Shown one piece after another: positions 1 to 5,813 of a DNA stretch of 10,350 nt. Below the pieces are notes generated by a model that did not search any database, was not told the origin of the DNA, and saw only the letters and a program-made list of their open reading frames with translations. Position numbers and translations under genes: made by a program. The stretch lies in the NCBI GenBank assembly GCA_013203265.1, contig JABMQK010000075.1, forward strand, positions 1 through 10,350, written 5' to 3'. Numbering within the stretch: position 1 is the first letter of the stretch; each line of letters opens with the position of its first letter. Source of the DNA: a bacterium. Its GTDB lineage: Bacteria > Omnitrophota > Gorgyraeia > Velamenicoccales > JABMQK01.

Positions 1-489
1 CACCATGGTGGCTTAGCTATTTTGGGAGGAATATTAGTAGCCATAATAGCCGCATTTATATTCAGCAAATCGAGAAATCTCCCTTTTTTGAAAATTCTTG
101 ATTTAATCGCACCTTTCGTTGCCTTAGGTCATTCTATCGGCAGGATTGGATGTTTTTTAAATGGTTGCTGTTACGGAATGCCTTCAAAGTTCGGAATTTA
201 TTTTCCCGTACATAATGATGTATTGATTCCTACTCAGCTCATTTCTTCATTCCTATTATTAATTTTATTCATAGTTTTAAGGCTTAGACAGTCTAGGCCG
301 CATCTTGCTGGGGAGATCTTTATTGGCTATATTTTATACTATTCAGCATTGAGATTTCTTATTGAATTCTTAAGGGCAGATTCCCCGAAGTTATTTTTAG
401 GCCTAACAATTTTCCAATATTTTTGCATCGTTTTATTTATTTCGGGGGCGTTATTTTATAACCTTACGTGGAAAAGAAAAACTTCATAA
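1..489 (+). CDS. lgt: Lgt-family prolipoprotein diacylglyceryl transferase-like protein (3' part; start lies before the window)
   Basis: The reading frame is open from base 1 to the TAA at 487-489, so this is the C-terminal ~162 residues of a longer protein; a TTG at base 22 is internal. Lgt transfers diacylglycerol from phosphatidylglycerol to the lipobox cysteine of prolipoproteins in the inner membrane. The visible part is a run of hydrophobic segments containing HHGGLAILGG at the window edge and the family signature GHSIGRIGCFLNGCCYG. This is the 'GCCYG' version of the signature. The Arg matching E. coli R143 and the Gly matching G154 are kept, but the positions matching E. coli H103 and N146 appear to be Leu and Cys. 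It may therefore be an Lgt-like paralogue rather than the main enzyme. Its 3' end overlaps the next gene by 22 bases, which suggests one transcript. Confidence 0.8.
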   Translation, partial: HHGGLAILGGILVAIIAAFIFSKSRNLPFLKILDLIAPFVALGHSIGRIGCFLNGCCYGMPSKFGIYFPVHNDVLIPTQLISSFLLLILFIVLRLRQSRPHLAGEIFIGYILYYSALRFLIEFLRADSPKLFLGLTIFQYFCIVLFISGALFYNLTWKRKTS

Positions 490-1499
490 TAGACCAAAAT
501 TCTGCAAATTTAAGAATCGATGTATTTTTAGCTACTCAGCTAAGGGACCACTCAAGAACATCGCTTAAGAATCTAATTATTAACGGATTTGTTTCAGTAA
601 ATAAAAAAAAGACTAAACCTCATTACTGTCTTAAGTTAAATGATTGTATTGATATAGAAATCCCGCCCAAGAAAGAGATTTCCCTAATTGCCGAGAATAT
701 CCCTTTAGACATCATATATGAAGATGAGGATTTAATAGTGTTAAATAAACAGCCTGGAATAGTTGTACATATTGGCGCGGGAAATTCTAAGTCAACATTA
801 GCTAACGCTCTTCTTTACCATACTAAAGAATTATCAGATATAAATCCTCAGCGACCCGGTATAGTTCATAGATTAGATAAAGAGACATCTGGTCTTATGG
901 TTATCGCAAAAAATAATTTTACACACTTAGAATTGGTAAAACAATTTAAGGTCCATTCAATAAAGCGTCGCTATATCGCTTTAGTAAGGGGAAGGGTTGA
1001 GTTTAAAGAAGGGGTAATTGATCTGCCTATTCATAGACATCCTTTAAAAAGAAAGAGTATGTCTGTCTCATTTAATCCTGATGCAAAAAATGCCCAGACA
1101 TTTTACAGGGTATTAAAGCGGTTTGATAATTTTCCCCACGCACCAGTCCCGCATAATTGCGGGACGGTGCGAGGTTGCGCTACACTCAAGCCCGTAGGAA
1201 AAGGAGCCGCGGCTGCCACAGTGGGATACCCCACGTGGTGTCCCATAAAGCCGTGTAGCTTCACACTTTTGGAGTTAATTCCAAAGACTGGACGTACACA
1301 TCAATTGAGAGTTCATTTAGCCTATTTAAAACATCCGATTCTTGGCGATGGTAAATATGGTAATAAAAATGAATTTTCAAGACTTGCGCTACATGCTAAA
1401 GACTTAGGTTTTTCCCATCCGCGAAAAGGACAATTTCTGGAGTTTACATCTTCTCTACCCCAAGAAATGAAAGACGTTATTGGGAATATTCAGGTATAG
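468..1499 (+). CDS. rluD: RluA/RluD-family 23S rRNA pseudouridine synthase with an in-frame structured insert
   Basis: The 343-residue protein has an N-terminal S4 RNA-binding domain (about residues 14-60) and a pseudouridine synthase domain. The catalytic motif is GIVHRLDKETSGL, with Asp137 as the expected nucleophile, and the C-terminal family motif is KTGRTHQLRVHLAYLKHPILGD (split here only by residue 273 onward). RluD-type enzymes make pseudouridines in 23S rRNA helix 69, but the exact target cannot be read from sequence. The GTG start at 468 lies inside the lgt-like gene and has no good ribosome binding site, so translational coupling is likely; the S4 domain begins soon after it and no better start is visible. 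Residues about 223-263 do not belong to the family. Without them the protein would be ~302 residues with FDNF joined to SFTLLEL, a normal RluD arrangement. Confidence 0.88.
   Translation: MEKKNFIIDQNSANLRIDVFLATQLRDHSRTSLKNLIINGFVSVNKKKTKPHYCLKLNDCIDIEIPPKKEISLIAENIPLDIIYEDEDLIVLNKQPGIVVHIGAGNSKSTLANALLYHTKELSDINPQRPGIVHRLDKETSGLMVIAKNNFTHLELVKQFKVHSIKRRYIALVRGRVEFKEGVIDLPIHRHPLKRKSMSVSFNPDAKNAQTFYRVLKRFDNFPHAPVPHNCGTVRGCATLKPVGKGAAAATVGYPTWCPIKPCSFTLLELIPKTGRTHQLRVHLAYLKHPILGDGKYGNKNEFSRLALHAKDLGFSHPRKGQFLEFTSSLPQEMKDVIGNIQV
1134..1258 (+). repeat. GC-rich palindromic insert within the rluD coding sequence
   Basis: This stretch is about 62% G+C by hand count, inside a gene that is otherwise roughly one third G+C. 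It is packed with inverted repeats. A hairpin at 1140-1170 has 13 paired bases, one bulged A (1145) and a TAAT loop; C1139-G1171 and, past one mismatch, 1136-1137 with 1173-1174 extend it. Bases 1205-1214 form a perfect 10-base palindrome. A hairpin at 1221-1246 has ten pairs (two G-U in RNA) around loop CCACGT. GCTACAC at 1179-1185 can pair with GTGTAGC at 1253-1259 and enclose the latter two. The stretch keeps the rluD frame open and encodes about 41 residues rich in Pro, Cys, Gly and Ala. The exact borders are estimated from where family-like protein sequence stops and resumes; no clear target duplication is seen. Confidence 0.75.
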
Positions 1500-1501
1500 G
1501 A

Positions 1502-1537
1502 TTGTCCTAAACCAAATCAGAGATTGGTTTAGGACAA
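1502..1537. repeat. Perfect 14-bp hairpin directly after rluD
   Basis: TTGTCCTAAACCAA (1502-1515) is the exact reverse complement of TTGGTTTAGGACAA (1524-1537), with an 8-base loop ATCAGAGA. It begins three bases after the rluD stop codon. No T-run follows, so it is a poor intrinsic terminator alone. It could block 3' exonuclease or form a joint termination structure with the next hairpin, with which it shares bases 1535-1537. Confidence 0.85.
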
Positions 1538-1575
1538 CCTTGCACTGAACTTGTTCTGGTGCAAGGTTGCATTTT
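1535..1575. terminator. Second tandem hairpin with short T-run; possible terminator of the lgt-rluD unit or repeat element
   Basis: CAACCTTGCAC (1535-1545) pairs perfectly with GTGCAAGGTTG (1559-1569) around a 13-base loop, and two G-U pairs can extend it inward. A short ATTTTA stretch (1571-1576) follows the stem, giving a weak intrinsic-terminator look. It overlaps the preceding hairpin by three bases, so the two arms compete at the junction. The right arm region 1558-1570 matches bases 1166-1178 inside the rluD insert at 12 of 13 positions, so a dispersed repeat is an equally good reading. Confidence 0.5.
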
Positions 1576-1594
1576 ATAAATCTTGTGATATAAT
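1567..1594 (+). promoter_or_regulatory. Probable sigma-70 type promoter with extended -10
   Basis: TGATATAAT at 1586-1594 is a perfect extended -10 (TGn plus TATAAT). A weak -35 candidate, TTGCAT (1567-1572), lies 16 bases upstream and overlaps the end of the second hairpin. Transcription would start near 1601, about 75 bases before the coiled-coil protein gene. Its place just after the hairpins fits the start of a new transcription unit. Confidence 0.5.
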
Positions 1595-1675
1595 CAATTT
1601 AAATACTGAAATACTGATTTTTCGTTGGTCTTATTTTTTCTTGGGTAAGATGAGGTATTTTAAGGGGTAAGATAG

Positions 1676-2452
1676 GTGAAGAATAGAGCAGAGGCATTAA
1701 TATTTTTTGTTATTTTTTTATTGATATTCTCTTTAGGTATCGCGGGGTTCTACTTTATCTCTTATAAGTATGAGAGGAAAACACGTAGAGAATCGGAGGA
1801 ACAGCTCGCTTTTATAAAGGACGAGAAGGAGAGAATAGAGAGGCGAATTGAGAAGTTGGGAGAAGAGAAGGAAACTTTAGAGGAGAAGATTAAACAAAAC
1901 GATGAGCTTATCCCTAAATTAAAAGAGAAATTGGAGAGGGAAATTCAAACAAAAGAATTGTTAATGAGCGAACATGAGAGCTTAGAGGATGAAATTCTCC
2001 AGTTTAAAAAAGAAAACAAAGAGACTAAAAGTGCCTTACTCATAAAGATTCAAGAATTAACTCAGTTACAGAATCGTTTAAACGCCGCTGTTTTAGAAAG
2101 GAATGAATTAAGGGCAAAAATCTCAGAATTAACTCTTTCAAGAAATAATTCAGAAGATTTAGATAAGATTATTGTTACTCCTTCCGATTCCAACAACGAA
2201 ATTAAAATACTAAAATCACCTTTATCGACAGAGGTGTTGGTGGTTAATCGAGAATATGGTTTTTTAATATTAAATGTAGGCAGGCCTGATGACGTGGAGC
2301 GAGGGGATGTATTTGAGATTCTTCATAGAGGTGTTTCAATAGGAAAAGTTCGAGTTGAAAAGATACACGATACTATAAGCGCAGCTGATTTTTTAGAAGG
2401 TTTTAAGAAGAAAGTAGTTAGCGATGGGGATGTCGCTAATAGAATAAATTAA
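1676..2452 (+). CDS. Membrane-anchored coiled-coil protein with a small C-terminal beta-rich domain, function unknown
   Basis: The GTG start at 1676 is preceded by AAGGGG (1662-1667) at eight bases, a good ribosome binding site. The 258-residue product has one N-terminal hydrophobic helix (about residues 8-30) with few residues before it. A highly charged Glu/Lys/Arg-rich coiled coil (about 33-155) follows, then a linker, then a compact C-terminal region (about 180-258) with VLVVNREYGFLILNVG and later VERGDVFEIL. That last region resembles small beta-barrel domains seen at the C-termini of envelope and flagellar-assembly type proteins in PVC-like bacteria, where 'GD' turns recur; this likeness is from memory and uncertain. 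The coiled coil and C-terminal domain are probably periplasmic. Its stop overlaps the aroA start by one base (TAATG), so the two are almost certainly co-transcribed. No specific function is recognised. Confidence 0.8.
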   Translation: MKNRAEALIFFVIFLLIFSLGIAGFYFISYKYERKTRRESEEQLAFIKDEKERIERRIEKLGEEKETLEEKIKQNDELIPKLKEKLEREIQTKELLMSEHESLEDEILQFKKENKETKSALLIKIQELTQLQNRLNAAVLERNELRAKISELTLSRNNSEDLDKIIVTPSDSNNEIKILKSPLSTEVLVVNREYGFLILNVGRPDDVERGDVFEILHRGVSIGKVRVEKIHDTISAADFLEGFKKKVVSDGDVANRIN

Positions 2453-3756
2453 TGTCATACCTAATAAAACCCTACCAGAAAATTCAAGGTATCCTGAATC
2501 TTGCCGGAGATAAGTCAATTTCTCATAGGGCGGTTATACTCAGCTCTATAGCAGAAGGCAAGACCTTGATAAAGAACTTTAGCTTCTCAGATGATTGCAA
2601 GGCGACCCTAAAGGCCTTTAAAACCCTGGGAGTTAATATTAAGAAGAAAAATAAGGATAGTCTTATCGTTTACGGAAGAGGAGTCTTTGGTCTAAAAAAA
2701 CCAAAGCAGACAATAAATTTAGAAGAGTCTGGAACTAGCACGAGGATACTTGTGGGTCTTCTTAGTGCACAGAATTTTAGTTCAAAACTCGATGGCAAGG
2801 AGCCATTACGTAAGAGACCTATGCTTAGAATAGTCCATCCATTAAGATTAATGGGGGCAAAGATAAAGGCAAAAGTCAAAAATAAAGATGAGTATCTGCC
2901 GATTTTAATTTCACCAAACAGACTTAAATCTTTATCCTGGAGGATGTCTATACCAAGCGCTCAAGTGAAATCTGCTATTCTTTTAGCAGGTTTATATGCA
3001 AAAGGGAGGACAAAAGTTTATGAACCTGTAAAATCCAGAGATCATACTGAAAGGATGTTAAAGCTGTTCGGCGCAAATATAGAAGTAAAGGCAAAAAGTA
3101 TTTATATTAGCCCTTCCAGTTTAATTTCACCTAAGAAAATTTATATACCTTCAGATATATCTAGCGCCTCATTCTTTATAGTTTTAGCATGTTTACTCAA
3201 TAATTCTTGTATCAGGATAAATAATTTAGGTTTGAATCCTTCTCGGTGCGGAGTAATTGATGTATTGAAAGGAATGGGTGCTCATATTCGAATTATCTGT
3301 AAAGAAAAGGGCCATTTTGAGCCAATAGGAGATGTAATTGTGAGGTCATCTAAATTAAATGGTGTTATAGTAAGTGAAGATATCATACCTAGGTTGATAG
3401 ATGAATTGCCGATTTTGATGGTTGCTGCTTCGTTGGCGAGAGGCAAAAGTGTTTTTAAGGGTATAGGGGAGTTAAGAGTCAAGGAGACAGACCGTATAAA
3501 CTCAATGGTTAAGAATTTATCGAACATGGGTGTGAAAATAGAGATGGTAGTCAAAAAGGGTAAAGAAGTTATGACGATAAATGGAGTTAATAATCTTAAT
3601 GGAGGATTGTTGAAGAGTTTTGGTGATCATAGAACAGCTATGAGTTTGATTGTAGCAGCCTTGTTAGCAGATTCACCGAGTAGAATTGATGATATAAAAT
3701 GCATTTCGAAATCATTTCCTAATTTTTTCAAGATTTTAGGTCAGATTTTAAGATAG
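2452..3756 (+). CDS. aroA: 3-phosphoshikimate 1-carboxyvinyltransferase (EPSP synthase)
   Basis: AroA joins shikimate 3-phosphate and phosphoenolpyruvate to make EPSP, the sixth step of the shikimate pathway, in the cytoplasm. At 434 residues it has normal length. Motifs in order are LAGDKSISHR (residues 18-26, Lys21 binds phosphate), EESGTSTR (91-98), LRKRPMLRIVHPLRLMGA (119-136), SAQVKSAILLAGL (169-181), SRDHTERML (195-203), IDELPIL (316-322, Asp317 the expected catalytic base), ELRVKETDRI (340-349, Glu345) and FGDHRTAMS (390-398). The RPM and SRDHTE motifs favour the class II-like group. At the PEP/phosphate loop the usual Gly-Asn before Ser/Ala-Gly-Thr is Glu-Glu here, while the Gly linked to glyphosate sensitivity is kept. 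No ribosome binding site is placed well, so translation is probably coupled to the upstream gene through the one-base overlap. Confidence 0.96.
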   Translation: MSYLIKPYQKIQGILNLAGDKSISHRAVILSSIAEGKTLIKNFSFSDDCKATLKAFKTLGVNIKKKNKDSLIVYGRGVFGLKKPKQTINLEESGTSTRILVGLLSAQNFSSKLDGKEPLRKRPMLRIVHPLRLMGAKIKAKVKNKDEYLPILISPNRLKSLSWRMSIPSAQVKSAILLAGLYAKGRTKVYEPVKSRDHTERMLKLFGANIEVKAKSIYISPSSLISPKKIYIPSDISSASFFIVLACLLNNSCIRINNLGLNPSRCGVIDVLKGMGAHIRIICKEKGHFEPIGDVIVRSSKLNGVIVSEDIIPRLIDELPILMVAASLARGKSVFKGIGELRVKETDRINSMVKNLSNMGVKIEMVVKKGKEVMTINGVNNLNGGLLKSFGDHRTAMSLIVAALLADSPSRIDDIKCISKSFPNFFKILGQILR

Positions 3757-3815
3757 AATCTTGCTTTCTTTGCAATGAGGTAGGCATAGTAGAAAGGATT
3801 ATTTAATAAGGTATA

Positions 3816-4073
3816 CTAAGGAATTACTTGGTTGGCTATGGCTTCTTTTGCCCCCGGGGTCTGAGCTATCGCTTCAGCGGTTTTTCCTCCAGCCTCAGCG
3901 ATCTTACCTATGGCTTGCCCAGCAGCAACAACAGTTTTTCCCGCAGCTTCAGCCACTTTTCCCGTAGTTTCAATAGCGGTTCCAACTGTTTTAATTGTCT
4001 GCTCGGGAATTTTAAATAAGGCACAGCCACTTAGCAATAATGATAAAAATAAAGCCCAAAATATCTTTTTCAT
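3816..4073 (-). CDS. Small Ala/Gly-rich lipoprotein with amphipathic repeats
   Basis: From the ATG at 4073 the protein is 85 residues: a lipoprotein signal peptide with Lys-Lys N-region, hydrophobic core and lipobox LLSGC (Cys17), then a mature part of ~69 residues. The mature part is rich in Ala, Gly, Lys, Glu and Thr, looks wholly helical, and repeats KVAEAAGKT (39-47) as KIAEAGGKT (57-65), 18 residues apart. A GTG at 4088 could extend it by five residues; GGGAG lies only three bases before that GTG, and neither start has an ideal ribosome binding site. The Lys-Lys start at 4073 gives the more typical signal peptide. It is expected to be lipidated at Cys17 and held at the periplasmic face of a membrane. 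Family and function are unknown. It stands alone on the minus strand, 59 bases from the end of aroA. Confidence 0.78.
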   Translation of the reverse strand: MKKIFWALFLSLLLSGCALFKIPEQTIKTVGTAIETTGKVAEAAGKTVVAAGQAIGKIAEAGGKTAEAIAQTPGAKEAIANQVIP

Positions 4074-4134
4074 AGCCCATTTTATCACGTACTCCCAGTA
4101 AACACAAATTAAATAAGCCTAATTTTTTATATGA

Positions 4135-4162
4135 TTGACAAAGAATATCGGAGCACTATAAT
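4135..4162 (+). promoter_or_regulatory. Near-consensus sigma-70 promoter
   Basis: TTGACA (4135-4140) and TATAAT (4157-4162) are both perfect hexamers, separated by 16 bases. Transcription would begin near 4169 and leave an ~80-base leader before the membrane protein gene at 4252. This is the strongest promoter match in the window. Confidence 0.75.
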
Positions 4163-4251
4163 AAATTATGGTTGCTTAACGATTGTGTCTTCTCGAAGAC
4201 GATTTTCGATACTTTAGTGATGTAGAGATGTAGGAAAGTAAGGGATTGAAT

Positions 4252-5808
4252 ATGAATTTAGATTTCAAGCCTATACCTAAATTCTGGAGATGGTTATTCG
4301 TTCTGATACTTTTTATTCTTGCAGGTTTTTTTTATGCGCAAAAAATAAATTTTACCGCTGTAGATTTAGGAAGGCATATCAAAAATGGAGAGGTCTTTCT
4401 TAATCAGTTTCATCCGATTTCTACCAATTTTTATTCTTATACTGAACCCGATTATCCTGCAGTTAATCACCATTGGGGAACCGGTGTAATCTTTTATTTA
4501 TTGCAGAAGTCAATTGGATTTAAAGGACTCTCTTTTTTTTATATTATACTTAATTTAGCCACATTTTTCTTTTTCTTTAGAGTGGCTGAAAAGAATTCCA
4601 ATTTTAATTTAGCTTACCTTTTTGCTATCTTAAGCATACCTTTAATAACTACTAGGATAGAGATAAGGCCAGAAGTCTTCAGTTATTTATTGTTAGGTAT
4701 TTATTTCTTTCTCCTCTATCAATTTAAACAGAAGAAGATAAGTTTTAGAGCCATTCTCGTAATTCTTTCTTTGTTTCAGATTCTCTGGGTCAATTTGCAT
4801 ATATTTTTTATTATGGGTCTTTTTTTAATAGGTGTATTTTTGTGTGATAGCTGGATTTGCGAAAAAGACAGAAAATTAATAAAGCAATACTTTCTTTTAT
4901 TGTTAGTTTTAGTAGCAGCTTGCTTTATCAACCCTTTTGGTTTCAAGGGTGTTTTAACCCCATTAACAATTTTTAAAGAATATGGCTATATGATTGCGGA
5001 GAATCAATCGGTTATATTTATGCAGAAACGATTTTTAAAGCCGGTTTATTTTTATTTTGAATTCATTTTTCTGATTACGTTAATAAGTTTTGTCGGTATT
5101 ATTTTTAGGAAAAAGTTGAAATATTGTATTGTGCCGCTATTACTTACGATTTTCTTTGGTGCTTTTGCCTGGAGGACGATAAGAAGCTTGCCTCTTTTTG
5201 GTTTATTCTTTCTTCCTATTGTGGCGGATAATTCTTACCATTTTATTCAACTCTGTTCTATTAAGACGAGAAAGATTATTCAGATTTTTGTCTTTGTACT
5301 TTCTATTGGTTTATTAGTGTTAATGGGTTTTTTCTTGAAACAACATTACTCTCAATTTCGCGGTATAAAGGGATTAGGCTTAATGCCAGATGTTCAGTTG
5401 TCAGCAACTTTCTTTAAACAAAATCAGATTGAAGGCCCAATATTTAATAATTACGATATTGGAGGGTATTTAATCTATTATCTTTTTCCTGAGCATAGAG
5501 TTTTTGTGGATAATCGTCCAGAGGCCTATAGCGTTGCGTTTTTTAAAAAAACATATGTTCCCATGCAGGAAGATGAAGAGGTTTGGAAAAATGTTGATGG
5601 CCAGTATAATTTTAATGTGATTTATTTTTATCGACACGATTATACGCCTTGGGCGCAGCCCTTTCTTATCAAGAGGATTCAGGATTCTCAATGGGCGCCT
5701 GTATTTGTCGATAATTATACTTTGATATTGCTTAAGAGAAACGCGAAGAATAGACGGTTGATACAGCTATACGAATTACCGCAGGGGATTTTTCAAATCC
5801 GAAAATAA
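4252..5808 (+). CDS. Polytopic membrane protein, probable GT-C-like glycosyltransferase
   Basis: The start chosen is ATG 4252, six bases after AAGGGA (4240-4245); a TTG two codons upstream sits too near that site. The 518-residue product has about ten or more hydrophobic segments from residue 13 to ~361, then a soluble C-terminal domain of ~150 residues. The first long loop carries AVDLGRHIKNGE (36-47) and NHHWG (72-76). An acidic residue in the first extracytoplasmic loop is typical of GT-C enzymes that use lipid-linked sugar donors. The tail contains IFNNYDIGGYLIYY and VFVDNRPEAY, blocks I associate with this type of large bacterial membrane protein. A role in building surface glycans or glycosylating proteins is inference; substrate unknown. 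Very Phe-rich and AT-rich. It ends five bases from the stop of the convergent YfhO-like gene, with no terminator between. Confidence 0.75.
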   Translation: MNLDFKPIPKFWRWLFVLILFILAGFFYAQKINFTAVDLGRHIKNGEVFLNQFHPISTNFYSYTEPDYPAVNHHWGTGVIFYLLQKSIGFKGLSFFYIILNLATFFFFFRVAEKNSNFNLAYLFAILSIPLITTRIEIRPEVFSYLLLGIYFFLLYQFKQKKISFRAILVILSLFQILWVNLHIFFIMGLFLIGVFLCDSWICEKDRKLIKQYFLLLLVLVAACFINPFGFKGVLTPLTIFKEYGYMIAENQSVIFMQKRFLKPVYFYFEFIFLITLISFVGIIFRKKLKYCIVPLLLTIFFGAFAWRTIRSLPLFGLFFLPIVADNSYHFIQLCSIKTRKIIQIFVFVLSIGLLVLMGFFLKQHYSQFRGIKGLGLMPDVQLSATFFKQNQIEGPIFNNYDIGGYLIYYLFPEHRVFVDNRPEAYSVAFFKKTYVPMQEDEEVWKNVDGQYNFNVIYFYRHDYTPWAQPFLIKRIQDSQWAPVFVDNYTLILLKRNAKNRRLIQLYELPQGIFQIRK

Positions 5809-5813
5809 CAATT

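Noticed and set aside
1502..1569. CRISPR-like or attachment-site repeats
   Set aside because: There are only two different hairpins, no regular spacing and no spacers, and no integrase or cas gene in the window.
2670..3554. Minus-strand open frames opposite aroA
   Set aside because: They lie wholly inside a well-conserved gene, have no ribosome binding site, and read as shadows of its codons.
3757..3815. Terminator between aroA and the convergent lipoprotein gene
   Set aside because: Only a four-base stem (TTGC/GCAA) is visible, too weak to call.
3828..4101. Two open plus-strand frames antisense to the small lipoprotein
   Set aside because: Both arise from the Ala/Gly-rich repetitive codons of the minus-strand gene. 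The minus-strand product has a signal peptide, lipobox and regular helical repeat, while the plus-strand products are low-complexity with no recognisable feature.
4187..4200. Small hairpin in the leader of the membrane protein gene (GTCTT, CTCG loop, AAGAC)
   Set aside because: A five-base-pair stem with no T-run, no alternative partner and no recognised riboswitch motif is expected by chance.
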